NCBI RefSeq assembly: GCF_039939195.1
Contig: NZ_JBDUUH010000002.1
Span: 124,001-188,000, forward strand
Length of the DNA: 64,000 bases
Reading direction: 5' to 3'
Source of the DNA: Foliimonas ilicis
GTDB taxonomy: Bacteria; Pseudomonadota; Alphaproteobacteria; Rhizobiales; Rhizobiaceae
Under the pieces are notes generated by a model, which saw only the letters and a list, made by a program, of their open reading frames with translations, was not told where the DNA came from and ran no database searches. Shown here one piece after another: positions 35,218-43,763 of this stretch (positions are counted from its first letter, which is position 1; the number at the start of each line of letters is the position of its first letter). The translations under genes and the position numbers were made by a program.

Positions 35218-35700
35218 TCAAAGCAGCGGCTTCTCAAACGAGAGTATGGAAATCAGGGGATCGGGCGAGCTGGCCTGCCCTGCCTCGACAAAGCCCTCTG
35301 CCCTGTAGAAGCCGATGGCTTGCGCATTTGCCGCTGCGACTTCGACGCGAATCGTATCGGCATCGAAAAAGCTGCCTTCGATCTCTTGCAGCAGCATTCC
35401 GCCGATGCCTTTGCCCTGCGACGCCGGCCGCACATAAAGCTGGCGGAGCAGAACGACTTTGCCCTCACGCTCGGCAGCGGCAAAAGCAACACCGTGAATG
35501 GCCTTGCCATCGTCAGCGACGAGAAACTCGCCATTCGGAAGCTCAAGACGCTCACCAAGCGCTTTTACCGAATGCCATTCATCGGTGATTTCGCTCACCC
35601 GCTCCGGTCCATAGATCGCGTCATAGGTCGCATGCCAAGTCTCGACCAGTAGGTCGCGAATGGCCGGCAAATCCCGCCTGCTTGCGGTGCGGATGAACAT
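35218..35700 (-). CDS. GNAT-family N-acetyltransferase
   Basis: Encodes 160 residues with the GNAT fold: an N-terminal MFIRTASRRDLPAIRDLLVETW, the strand VVLLRQLYVRPASQGKGIGGMLLQEIE holding the acetyl-CoA loop (Q/R-x-x-G-x-G/A pattern, ASQGKGIGG), and a C-terminal FYRAEGFVEAG. The substrate is unknown. It is five bases from gatB on the same strand, possibly co-transcribed. Confidence 0.9.
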   Translation of the reverse strand: MFIRTASRRDLPAIRDLLVETWHATYDAIYGPERVSEITDEWHSVKALGERLELPNGEFLVADDGKAIHGVAFAAAEREGKVVLLRQLYVRPASQGKGIGGMLLQEIEGSFFDADTIRVEVAAANAQAIGFYRAEGFVEAGQASSPDPLISILSFEKPLL

Positions 35701-35704
35701 CGCT

Positions 35705-37207
35705 TTACTCGACGATGCCGAGTTTCGACTTCACCAGATCGTTGACCGCCTGCGGGTTGGCCTTGCCGCCGGTTGCCTTCATGACCTGTCCGACGAACCA
35801 GCCAGCCATGCTCGGCTTCTCACGAGCCTGCTCGGCTTTCTCAGGGTTCGCAGCAATCACGTCATCGACTGCCTTTTCGATCGCGCCGGTATCCGTGACC
35901 TGCTTGAGGCCGCGAGTCTCGACCAGTTCGCGCGGGTCACCGCCCTCGTTCCAGACGATTTCGAACAAATCCTTGGCGATCTTGCCGGAAATCGTGCCTT
36001 CCTTGATAAGGTCGATCACCGAACCGAGCTGATCGGGTGAAACCGGAGCGTTTTCAATGTCTTTTCCGGCTTTGTTCAGCGCGCCGAGCAGATCGTTGAT
36101 GACCCAGTTGGCTGCTGCCTTGCCATCACGACCGGCAGCTACCTTCTCGAAATAATCCGCAATCGCCTTTTCCGAGACCAGAATGGACGCGTCATAAGCC
36201 GACAGGCCGAGACTATCGACCAGACGCGCCTTCTTGTCGTCCGGCAGTTCCGGCAAATCCTTCGCCAGTGCATCGACATAGGCCTGATCGAATTCGAGCG
36301 GCAAAAGATCGGGATCGGGGAAGTAGCGATAGTCATGCGCCTCTTCCTTCGAGCGCATGGAGCGCGTCTCACCCTTGGCCGCGTCGAACAGGCGGGTTTC
36401 CTGATCGATCTTGCCGCCATCCTCCAGAATGGCGATCTGGCGGCGCGCTTCATATTCGATGGACTGGCCGACGAAGCGGATCGAGTTGACGTTCTTGATC
36501 TCGCAGCGCGTGCCGAATTCGTCGCCCGGACGGCGCACGGACACGTTGACGTCGGCGCGCATCGAGCCTTCGTCCATATTGCCATCGCAAGTGCCAAGAT
36601 AGCGCAGGATCGTGCGCAGCTTCGTCAGATAGGCCTTTGCCTCGTCAGACGAACGAATGTCCGGCTTGGAGACGATCTCCATCAGCGCCACGCCCGAACG
36701 ATTGAGATCGACATAGGACAGGGTCGGATGCTGGTCGTGGATCGACTTGCCGGCGTCCTGCTCGAGATGCAGGCGCTCGATGCCGATTTCGATGTCTTCG
36801 AAATTCCCCTGACGGTCCGGGCCGACCGAGACAGTGACCTGGCCTTCACCGACGATCGGCTGCTTGAACTGCGAAATCTGGTAGCCCTGCGGCAGATCGG
36901 GATAAAAATAGTTCTTCCGGTCGAAAACCGATTTGTTGTTGATCTGCGCCTTGAGGCCAAGCCCGGTGCGGATCGCCTGCTTGACGCATTCCTCGTTGAT
37001 GACGGGAAGCATGCCGGGCATCGCCGCATCGACAAGACTGACATTCGCATTGGGTGCAGCACCAAACGTGGTCGATGCACCGGAGAAAAGTTTCGCTTCG
37101 GAGGTGACCTGAGCGTGAACCTCAATGCCAACGACGATTTCCCAATCGCCGGTCGCACCGGAAATCAGGCGTTTCGGATCTGGCGTGCGCGTATCGATAA
37201 GGGTCAT
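35705..37207 (-). CDS. gatB: Aspartyl/glutamyl-tRNA amidotransferase subunit B
   Basis: Encodes 500 residues. GatB transfers ammonia to misacylated Glu-tRNA-Gln or Asp-tRNA-Asn in the GatCAB complex. The N-terminal catalytic cradle is recognised by VVGIEVHAQVTSEAKLFSG, NKSVFDRKNYFYPDLPQGYQISQF, SYVDLNRSGVALMEIVSKPD and EGSMRADVNVSVR; a helical tail domain (about 340-500) binds tRNA. gatA and gatC are not in this window. It is co-directional with the GNAT gene. Confidence 0.97.
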   Translation of the reverse strand: MTLIDTRTPDPKRLISGATGDWEIVVGIEVHAQVTSEAKLFSGASTTFGAAPNANVSLVDAAMPGMLPVINEECVKQAIRTGLGLKAQINNKSVFDRKNYFYPDLPQGYQISQFKQPIVGEGQVTVSVGPDRQGNFEDIEIGIERLHLEQDAGKSIHDQHPTLSYVDLNRSGVALMEIVSKPDIRSSDEAKAYLTKLRTILRYLGTCDGNMDEGSMRADVNVSVRRPGDEFGTRCEIKNVNSIRFVGQSIEYEARRQIAILEDGGKIDQETRLFDAAKGETRSMRSKEEAHDYRYFPDPDLLPLEFDQAYVDALAKDLPELPDDKKARLVDSLGLSAYDASILVSEKAIADYFEKVAAGRDGKAAANWVINDLLGALNKAGKDIENAPVSPDQLGSVIDLIKEGTISGKIAKDLFEIVWNEGGDPRELVETRGLKQVTDTGAIEKAVDDVIAANPEKAEQAREKPSMAGWFVGQVMKATGGKANPQAVNDLVKSKLGIVE

Positions 37208-37312
37208 GGCATTCCGGACAGATGTGGTTGCAGCGTAACGATATGAACCGTTTCGCTAGATCAAACACAGATGCGTTGCAAGCTTAGACCCGTTTTAGAC
37301 GGCCCAAACGCG

Positions 37313-37744
37313 TCAGGCGGTCGCGATATAGGCTTTAATTTCCTCGGCCTCGCGCTCGACATCCTCGATGCGCCGCTTGACCACGTCGCCGATCGAGACG
37401 ATGCCATCGAGCAATCCGTTCTTTTCGACCGGCAAATGCCTGAAGCGGCCACGCGTCATGATTTCCATGACTTCGTTGACCGTGTGGTTTTCATTGCAAA
37501 TGTTGACTTTCGGCGTCATCGCAGCCCGCACCGTGTTGTCCAGCGCGGCAGGCCCTTCTTTGGCCAGACAGCGCACAATGTCGCGCTCGGAAAGGATGCC
37601 GACGATTTTATTGTCGCCATTGGTGATGACTAGCGCGCCGATGCGATGCTCCGCCAAAAGCCGGATCGCCTCCGCCAATTTCTCGTTCGGACCAAGCGTG
37701 GTTACGTCATGTCCCTTGCTTTCGAGAATTGCCTTCACCGTCAT
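37313..37744 (-). CDS. CBS-domain pair protein
   Basis: Encodes 143 residues from ATG 37744, which has TGGAGGA upstream; a second ATG four codons earlier is less likely. Two CBS motifs span about residues 5-60 (MTVKAILESKGHDV...GALVITNGDNKIVGILSERDIVR) and 72-125 (AAMTPKVNICNENHTVNEVMEIM...HLPVEKNGLLDGIVSIGDVVK). Such stand-alone pairs bind adenine nucleotides and sense cell energy or modulate another enzyme. No partner is indicated by the neighbours. Confidence 0.93.
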   Translation of the reverse strand: MTVKAILESKGHDVTTLGPNEKLAEAIRLLAEHRIGALVITNGDNKIVGILSERDIVRCLAKEGPAALDNTVRAAMTPKVNICNENHTVNEVMEIMTRGRFRHLPVEKNGLLDGIVSIGDVVKRRIEDVEREAEEIKAYIATA

Positions 37745-37841
37745 GCCGTCCTCCATGCATATTCAAGCAAATACTACGTCCCCGCACGCGACAGCATGGT
37801 GCGCTGGGAAAGACCGTATTTCAAGCGGCAATTAAGGCAGG

Positions 37842-38570
37842 TCAGGCCCGGCGGTTGGCGCGTGGACGGTCAAACGCGTGAACGCCAAGGAAACCGATGA
37901 CGAAGCCGCCGATATGCGCTTCCCATGCAATGCGGTCTTCCATGCCCGGCACGAGCCCGAAAAGACCAGTCAGCAGATTGACGATCATCCAGATGGCCAG
38001 AAAGACCATGACGCCGCGCGAGCGGAAAACCGCCGAGATCGGCCACGGATCGCCTGCAAAACCAGCCTTGCCGGTGGATCTGTCTATGCGAAAGCCGAAA
38101 CGGGCTGCCGCACCCATCATGCCCGAAATCGCGCCGGAAGCGCCAATCAGCGGCGATTGATCAAGCGGATGCAACACATAATGAAGCGCTGCAGCCGCCA
38201 CGCCAGTTACAGCCCAGAACAACGCGAAGCGCACGACGCCCAGACGGTTGGCCAGAGGCGAACCGAATGCCGCCAGCCAGACCATGTTGACCGCCAGATG
38301 CGTAAAGCTTCCATGCAGGAACGCGTAGGTGAACGGGGTGGTAAAGGCGAAGACGTCCAGCGAGAAGGCGCCCGAATAGCGCAACGGGATGAACGCGCCT
38401 GTCACCAGCACGATCAAATCCTGCGGCACGGTGAGGATAAAAGTCCGCACCAGGTGCACGCCGACGCAGATTACGATGAGCACAATGACGATCATCGGAA
38501 GATTGAAAACCGGCTCGCGGCGAACAGGCGGCAAATCAGCGGGTCTGTCTTCCCGCACAGGTACGGTCAT
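37842..38570 (-). CDS. Rhomboid-family intramembrane serine protease
   Basis: Encodes 242 residues with about six membrane segments. The catalytic dyad is visible: serine in GASGAISG and the histidine in AHIGGFVIGF. The conserved HGSFTHLAVNMVWLAAFGSPL region with the N-histidine is also present. It cleaves transmembrane substrates within the bilayer; the substrate is unknown. The N-terminal 25 residues are cytoplasmic and charged. Confidence 0.93.
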   Translation of the reverse strand: MTVPVREDRPADLPPVRREPVFNLPMIVIVLIVICVGVHLVRTFILTVPQDLIVLVTGAFIPLRYSGAFSLDVFAFTTPFTYAFLHGSFTHLAVNMVWLAAFGSPLANRLGVVRFALFWAVTGVAAAALHYVLHPLDQSPLIGASGAISGMMGAAARFGFRIDRSTGKAGFAGDPWPISAVFRSRGVMVFLAIWMIVNLLTGLFGLVPGMEDRIAWEAHIGGFVIGFLGVHAFDRPRANRRA

Positions 38571-38660
38571 CGGAGGGCCTTTTCCTTAACAAGTCGCCGA
38601 AGGCTTAACCCATCCGTCATGCGAATAGAACTGCATTGCGCGCGGTTGCCGAAACGAATC

Positions 38661-38700
38661 ATTCAAAAGAAAAAAGCCGCTCAGGTTTCCCTTGAACGGC
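38661..38700 (-). terminator. Orphan minus-strand Rho-independent terminator
   Basis: On the minus strand GCCGTTCAAGG (38700-38690) pairs with CCTGAGCGGC (38685-38676), using a G-U pair and a one-base bulge, followed by TTTTTTCTTTTG. The G-U pair would be an A-C mismatch on the plus strand, so it is directional. It lies upstream of the rhomboid gene and no annotated gene ends there. Confidence 0.8.
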
Positions 38701-38820
38701 CCTAAAAAGCTTTTGACTGTGTGCCCTGAGCGCAAGAAAGCGCTCGACTTGGAGTTTCACCACTCTCGCACAAGTGATTCGCAGGCGCAACGTAAACCCT
38801 TCATTAACCTTAATGACCCC
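38661..38820 (-). ncRNA. Candidate small RNA ending at the orphan terminator
   Basis: The terminator needs a transcript starting further right on the minus strand. Within 100 bases lies a second perfect hairpin, GAGCGC (38728-38733) with GCGCTC (38740-38745), and the stretch between carries no reading frame. The 5' end is unknown; 38820 is an estimate. This has the shape of a Rhizobiales trans-acting small RNA but I cannot assign a family. Confidence 0.4.
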
Positions 38821-38959
38821 GATCCGTTAACAAAGCATGAAGCTGCTGGCATAGAACGTGCTTCGCCCCGCATGTAGGTGAGCGTTGACTGCCTTTCTGT
38901 CCATCGATGGGACATTGGTGCCCAATCGGGGGCTCTCAAATCGGGCAAAGCGGAGCAGT

Positions 38960-39592
38960 ATGAGACAACAAGGTTCAATCGATCTGTTCCAGTACTGGAA
39001 CCGTCTGAGGGCAGGACGCGCTGCGCCCGGCCGGACGGAGATCGAGCCCATCGACATCAAGACGCTGCTCGCCGACACGTTCATTCTCGAAAAGGATTTG
39101 CGTGGCGACGCCGTTTTTCGCCTGGCAGGCACGCGTGTCTGCGCAACTTATGGCCGGGAGCTGAAAGGGTTCGTCTTCCCGTCCCTTTGGCACGAAAAAG
39201 ACCGCAAGCTCGTCGCGCGGCTCACCGAATCCGTATTCGAGGAAAAAGCGGTCGTGGTGATCGCCTATAATGCGCGCAGCCAGGCCGGTCGCACTGTCCC
39301 GCTCGAGCTTGTTCTCCTGCCTCTGGATGGTGGCCTGGAGAGCCCTCGCCTGCTCGGCATCGTGTCGGCTTGCGAAAAGCCCTATTGGCTCGGAGCCGAC
39401 CCGATCATCGAGACGATGGTCGAATCCGTGCGCGTTATCGATCCGGACCGCGAACCGTTGACGAACCGGCCTGCCGTGACCGTTCCGCCCCTCGTTCCCG
39501 GCGAAGACGCATTCGTCAAGGAGACCCGATCGAAGCCGTCTGCGCGCCGCGTTCGGCACTTGCTCGTTCTTGATGGCGGACGCAACGAATAG
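38960..39592 (+). CDS. PAS-domain protein (PAS_5 type)
   Basis: Encodes 210 residues from ATG 38960 (GGAG at 38952-38955). Residues 8-150 match the alphaproteobacterial PAS_5 pattern: LFQYWNRLRAGRAAPGRTEIEPIDIKTLLADTFILE, VFRLAGTRVCATYGRELKG and PLELVLLPL. The C-terminal 50 residues look disordered and basic. Ligand unknown. It is followed by a PilZ gene in the same direction, so both may act in one signalling pathway. Confidence 0.82.
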   Translation: MRQQGSIDLFQYWNRLRAGRAAPGRTEIEPIDIKTLLADTFILEKDLRGDAVFRLAGTRVCATYGRELKGFVFPSLWHEKDRKLVARLTESVFEEKAVVVIAYNARSQAGRTVPLELVLLPLDGGLESPRLLGIVSACEKPYWLGADPIIETMVESVRVIDPDREPLTNRPAVTVPPLVPGEDAFVKETRSKPSARRVRHLLVLDGGRNE

Positions 39593-39769
39593 ACGGCTTT
39601 CCAGAGCGCCGTGCGTCCTGTCGGACACACAAAGGACGCTCTGTTTTTTGCGCATCGTGCTTTCCGAAAATCGGTTAAGATTTTCGGGCCGATGCCAGGA
39701 CCAATTCCACCCGTTATTAACCTTTTAGGCGTTAGATTAACGGCTGAATTTATCGCGTATAGCGACGGG

Positions 39770-40411
39770 ATGAAACGGGGCCTGGAATTGATGAGAGCAG
39801 CGGCGATCCAGAATGCGGCGGCCGCAGCCGAAAGGCGCGGTTTCCAGCGCGTCCGCGTCAATATCTATGGCCGCTACATGCTTGAAGATCGCTCGGAACA
39901 TCCCTGCCAGGTCATCGACATGTCGCCCGGCGATATGTCTCTCAGCGCCACGCGCGCCGGCCAGCCGGGCGAAAAGGTTATCGCCTATATCGACCACATC
40001 GGACGTGTCGAAGGCGTCATCACCCGCATCCTCGACGACGGCTTCGTCATCACGCTCGTTGCATCCGACCGCAAGAAGGACAAGCTGGCAGCCCAGCTCA
40101 CCTGGCTCGCGAACAAGCACGAGCTCGACCTGCCGGAGGATCGCCGCCATGAGCGCGTCGCGCCGCGCAATCCGAAAAGCGTGCTGCATCTGACGGATGG
40201 ACGGCAATATCCTTGCCGCATCATCGATCTTTCGCTGTCCGGCGCCGCGATCGAGATCAATGTCAAACCCGCACTCGGCGTGCAGGTGACGCTGGGCACG
40301 ATGCGCGGACAGGTCGTTCGTCACTTTGAAGATGGCCTTGCGATCGAATTTGCGGTTATCCTGCGCCCCGAAACGCTCGATTCCGAGTTCAACAGCGCGC
40401 TCCGATCGTAA
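39770..40411 (+). CDS. Tandem PilZ-domain protein, c-di-GMP binding
   Basis: Encodes 213 residues from ATG 39770; the longer frame to 39611 reads through non-coding sequence. Two PilZ domains are seen. The first (about 20-105) has RxxxR in RGFQR, but its second motif is DMSPGD rather than D-x-S-x-x-G. The second (about 122-205) has RHERV with RxxxR and a full DLSLSG. PilZ domains bind cyclic di-GMP; here the second is expected to bind it well and the first may not. Confidence 0.85.
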   Translation: MKRGLELMRAAAIQNAAAAAERRGFQRVRVNIYGRYMLEDRSEHPCQVIDMSPGDMSLSATRAGQPGEKVIAYIDHIGRVEGVITRILDDGFVITLVASDRKKDKLAAQLTWLANKHELDLPEDRRHERVAPRNPKSVLHLTDGRQYPCRIIDLSLSGAAIEINVKPALGVQVTLGTMRGQVVRHFEDGLAIEFAVILRPETLDSEFNSALRS

Positions 40412-40443
40412 TCAGCTTTTTTTCATGTTTTGCGCGACATGCT

Positions 40444-40749
40444 TTATTCCGGCCTAGGACGGGATCGCGCGAGCGGGCTCGCTGACACCATGGCCGAAAA
40501 CAGATTGTTGAGTTTCGGCTTTCCGTGATCTTCCAAAATGCTTTGAAGACCGGCCTGCATCATCTCTTCCGTCGGAGACTTCAACAGATCGAGAATCCTG
40601 GCAGCGGCGTCTTCCGCCAGCGCCAGATCGGATTCCATCGGCTCGGTGTAGCCGAAGGCGCGCTCGCATATGATACGCGCTATCGAACGGACCAACTCGT
40701 CGCGTTGCTCGTCAGTGGTTCGCAAGAGGCGTGAGCCCTTATGCGACAT
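40444..40749 (-). CDS. Conserved hypothetical protein, helical
   Basis: Encodes 101 residues, acidic N-terminal helices (DEQRDELVRSIARIICERAFGY, ESDLALAEDAAARILDLL) and a basic end. It overlaps the upstream gene by 11 bases (40739-40749), so they are probably co-translated. No family or motif is recognised; it looks like a small Rhizobiales cytoplasmic protein. Confidence 0.6.
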   Translation of the reverse strand: MSHKGSRLLRTTDEQRDELVRSIARIICERAFGYTEPMESDLALAEDAAARILDLLKSPTEEMMQAGLQSILEDHGKPKLNNLFSAMVSASPLARSRPRPE

Positions 40750-40933
40750 CGGACTTTTTCTTGAGTTTCCGCCAAGCGTCGTTCATGACCTCGCAAGCGG
40801 CCTCGGCCTCCAGCTTGGACAGGCCGGCAAGAACCCGATCACCAAAAAAGGCGGGTTCATCCTTCATCAGGTCCCATACGGTCCATGTGTCCATAGGGTC
40901 CATGACACAATCGTAGCGATCATCTTCAGCCAT
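40739..40933 (-). CDS. Small conserved hypothetical protein
   Basis: Encodes 64 residues (begins MAEDDRYDCVMDPMDTW) with an EAEAACEVMNDAWRKLKKK C-terminal helix. It has no signal peptide or membrane segment. It overlaps the next gene by 11 bases in another frame. Function unknown. Confidence 0.6.
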   Translation of the reverse strand: MAEDDRYDCVMDPMDTWTVWDLMKDEPAFFGDRVLAGLSKLEAEAACEVMNDAWRKLKKKSDVA

Positions 40934-41218
40934 GGCGTATTGGTGTTACAATTCCCTTACCCAAGTCTAAATATCCACACTTGTATTTTATTAAATATTT
41001 ATCGTTACATTGAACTTTCTAATAAATATGACAATCTACTTTACCTATTCAGATTATCTTGCGCCCACTCTAATATATCTTGAATAGCTTATTTACATAA
41101 ATATTTTCGCCAAGCAAAATTTTTCACTTAGTCACGCCTGCCAAGCCGCAAGCGCATTCTGCAAATCTAACACGCTTCGTGATTTGTCAAAAACGACGAA
41201 TTGGCCTATTTCCGGGTT
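40934..41218. other. Strongly AT-rich intergenic region
   Basis: About 285 bp with TTTATTAAATATTTA-type stretches, clearly more AT-rich than the surrounding GC-rich genome. No credible gene is seen. It must hold the promoter of the secreted-protein gene at 41219 and of the divergent hypothetical. Such tracts are typical targets of AT-binding silencers such as MucR-family proteins. Confidence 0.5.
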
Positions 41219-41470
41219 ATGAAAATGAACACGCAAAGCCTTTTCATCGGTGGATGTATCGCGATCCTGGCGACCAGCGCCATGGCTAACGACAAGGACA
41301 CCGCCCTTCCCGGCGTCGAGCAACCCGCGCCGATCGTATCCGCACCAGAGCCTGAGCCGAACGAACCGCCAGTCGATCCGAAAAATTTCATGATCGGCAA
41401 TACGCAGGTGCGTATCTCGGGCAGTGTCACCGTCGATATCGGTACGTTCACCCCGCGCAACAACCGCTGA
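41219..41470 (+). CDS. Small secreted proline-rich protein, hypothetical
   Basis: Encodes 83 residues from ATG 41219 (another ATG lies two codons later). A Sec signal peptide (about 1-23, ending AMA) is followed by a proline/glutamate-rich linker (APIVSAPEPEPNEPPVDP) and a C-terminal strand-like segment (MIGNTQVRISGSVTVDIGTF). This looks like a small periplasmic or surface protein. It is downstream of the AT-rich region. Function unknown. Confidence 0.6.
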   Translation: MKMNTQSLFIGGCIAILATSAMANDKDTALPGVEQPAPIVSAPEPEPNEPPVDPKNFMIGNTQVRISGSVTVDIGTFTPRNNR

Positions 41471-41606
41471 CCTGCTGTCAAAGAATGAACAGCCCGATCA
41501 CCCTTCGTGTCTTTTGAACGACTGTCCTTGCCTATGGCGTGCGATATGTGGTTGAAAACAGAGTGTGATCCAGCCGCCGGGAATCTCGGCCCAATGAGGT
41601 TGTCCA

Positions 41607-41849
41607 ATGGAAAACTATGAGAGATACGCCGGCGCGATAACGGTTGTATTCAGTGCGCTTATCATCGGCGGTCTTATGGCCGCCAATATTTCGGTCGGCA
41701 ACAAGATGGGGTTCATCTTCGCGCTGCTCGCCGCCGTGTCGGCATGGCTCTGCGCACCGGCTGTTCTTTTCTACAAGCCCGGCCTCTACCGTGCATTGAT
41801 CGTCGTCGCGGTTCTTTTCGTCATCGCATCGATCGTGCGCTATCTCTGA
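41607..41849 (+). CDS. Small membrane protein, three helices
   Basis: Encodes 80 residues. Hydrophobic segments cover about 8-27, 34-54 and 60-77, with short loops. It begins MENYERYAG and ends on a cytoplasmic-looking arginine. It is the last gene before map. No family recognised. Confidence 0.65.
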   Translation: MENYERYAGAITVVFSALIIGGLMAANISVGNKMGFIFALLAAVSAWLCAPAVLFYKPGLYRALIVVAVLFVIASIVRYL

Positions 41850-41930
41850 CGTCGTTTTGACTTGAAGAGGCGGCATTCAGATGCCAAATCACGGACAAGT
41901 CCGAAAAATAGAAGAATTCCAGGCTCGCCG

Positions 41931-42758
41931 ATGGTCACCTATCTAGACGCTGCAACTGCTCCGCTTCGCAACACGGGACAAATCCGTCTTTATGATGCGG
42001 AAGCGTTCGAAGGCATGCGCAAGGCGTGCAATCTGACGGCGCGCTGCCTCGATGAGCTTGCGCCGATGGTTGCGCCGGGTATTCCAACCGACAGGATCGA
42101 CCGTTTCGTATTCGATTTCGGCATGGATCATGGTGCCCTGCCCGCCACGCTGAATTATCGCGGTTATACGAAATCGACCTGTACCTCGATCAATCACGTC
42201 GTCTGCCACGGCATTCCGGACGCCAAGCCGCTGCGCGACGGCGACATCGTCAATATCGACGTGACATATATTCTGGATGGCTGGCACGGCGATTCCAGCC
42301 GCATGTACCCCGTCGGCACCATCAAGCGCGCGGCAGAACGCCTGCTGGAAGTGACACATGAATGCCTGATGCGCGGCATTGCCGCCGTCAAACCCGGTAT
42401 ACGCACGGGCGCGATCGGTGCAGCGATCCAGACATTTGCCGAAGCTGAGCGCTGCTCGGTCGTTCGCGACTTCTGCGGCCACGGCGTCGGCCAGCTTTTC
42501 CACGATGCACCGAACATCCTTCATTACGGCAATTCGAACGAAGGCGTCGAAATGCGCGAAGGCATGATCTTCACCATCGAGCCGATGATCAATCTCGGCC
42601 GCCCGCATGTGAAGGTTCTCTCGGACGGCTGGACAGCCGTAACGCGCGATCGTTCATTGTCGGCACAGTACGAGCATACGGTCGGCGTGACCGCAACGGG
42701 CTGCGAAATCTTCACGCTGTCGCCCGGCGGTCTTGATCGTCCCGGCCTGCCTGCCTGA
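41931..42758 (+). CDS. map: Methionine aminopeptidase, type I
   Basis: Encodes 275 residues from ATG 41931. It removes N-terminal methionine from nascent proteins. The metal ligands are visible: D in NIDVTYILDGWHGDSS (two aspartates), H in CGHGVGQLFHDAPNILHYG, E in FTIEPMINLG and E in YEHTVGVT; the substrate-side histidine lies in VCHGIPDAKPL. The start in the longer frame to 41862 is not supported. radC follows 81 bp later. Confidence 0.95.
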   Translation: MVTYLDAATAPLRNTGQIRLYDAEAFEGMRKACNLTARCLDELAPMVAPGIPTDRIDRFVFDFGMDHGALPATLNYRGYTKSTCTSINHVVCHGIPDAKPLRDGDIVNIDVTYILDGWHGDSSRMYPVGTIKRAAERLLEVTHECLMRGIAAVKPGIRTGAIGAAIQTFAEAERCSVVRDFCGHGVGQLFHDAPNILHYGNSNEGVEMREGMIFTIEPMINLGRPHVKVLSDGWTAVTRDRSLSAQYEHTVGVTATGCEIFTLSPGGLDRPGLPA

Positions 42759-42839
42759 TCCCACAGAATTCGCTGCAAAAGCAGTTCCGGTTTCAACTCA
42801 ATCCGGTCTAAAGTTCCTCCGGGCTTTCGGGGAACTATC

Positions 42840-43592
42840 ATGCGTAAAAAAGACGCCGACGAGCACGGCTTTCTGGGCGAACAGCCATTGCTCGGCTTGA
42901 CGGTGCAGGCCGCAGAGCAAAAACCTCACTATCTTGGCCACAGAGACCGCCTGCGCGAGCGCTTCGCAACTGCGGGCGCAGATGCGCTTGCCGAGTATGA
43001 GCTTCTCGAACTCCTCCTGTTTCGTCTCATCCCGCGTTCCGACACCAAGCCGGTCGCGAAAGCGCTGCTTACCCGCTTTGGCACATTCGCGGAGGTTTTG
43101 GGCGCGCCGGTCAATCTCCTTCAGGAAGTCAAAGGCATCGGGCCTGCCGTCGCGCTCGATCTGAAGGTGATCGCGGCTTCGGCAAAGCGCATGGCGCGCG
43201 GTGAAATCAAGGGCTCTGAGATCCTGTCGTCATGGGACAAGGTGCTCGATTATTGCCGCGCCGCGATGGCCTTCGAGGCGCGCGAACAATTCCGCATCCT
43301 GTTTCTCGACAAGAAGAACGCATTGCTCGCCGATGAGGTGCAACAGACGGGAACGGTCGATCACACGCCGGTCTATCCGCGCGAAGTGGTGAAGCGCGCG
43401 CTGGAACTGTCGGCCAGCGCCATCATTCTCGTCCACAACCACCCCTCTGGCGATCCGACCCCATCCAAGGCCGATATCGACATGACCAAGACCATCATCG
43501 ATGTCGCGAAGCCCCTCGGCATTTCCGTGCACGACCACATCATCATCGGAAAGAAGGGCCATGCCAGCATGAAGGGTCTTCTACTGATTTAG
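42840..43592 (+). CDS. radC: RadC-family JAB-domain protein
   Basis: Encodes 250 residues. The N-terminal helix-hairpin-helix-like part (GHRDRLRERFATAGADALAEYELLELLLF) is followed by a JAB/MPN+ metalloprotease-like domain with HNHPSGDPTPSKADIDMTKTI, the zinc-binding HxHx7D arrangement, and an upstream glutamate in the GTVDHTPVYPREVVK segment. RadC was thought to act in DNA repair; its role is now considered uncertain. Transcribed after map. Confidence 0.93.
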   Translation: MRKKDADEHGFLGEQPLLGLTVQAAEQKPHYLGHRDRLRERFATAGADALAEYELLELLLFRLIPRSDTKPVAKALLTRFGTFAEVLGAPVNLLQEVKGIGPAVALDLKVIAASAKRMARGEIKGSEILSSWDKVLDYCRAAMAFEAREQFRILFLDKKNALLADEVQQTGTVDHTPVYPREVVKRALELSASAIILVHNHPSGDPTPSKADIDMTKTIIDVAKPLGISVHDHIIIGKKGHASMKGLLLI

Positions 43593-43763
43593 AAGTCCTT
43601 CATTTTTAAATAGAAACGCTGGCGGGACATCACCCCCCTCTGCCCTGCCGGGCATCTCCCCCTCAAGGGGGGAGATTGGCTGACACAACCCTCCATCATC
43701 GTTCTGTCCCCTTAGCGAATTGGCACCGCGCGTTCATGACGAAGTAATCTCCCCCCTTGAGGG

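Larger units (their letters stand above)
38571..38959. other. Intergenic stretch between the rhomboid and PAS genes
   Basis: A 389-bp region with no credible protein. It holds the candidate small RNA and its terminator (38661-38820), the rhomboid promoter and the PAS-gene promoter. Clustered TTAAC/TTAAT words near 38805-38832 are noted but do not fit a CtrA box. Confidence 0.5.

Noticed and set aside
38805..39750. TTAACC-type words before the PAS and PilZ genes as CtrA boxes
   Set aside because: None fits TTAA-N7-TTAA with the right spacing; treated as chance AT-rich words.
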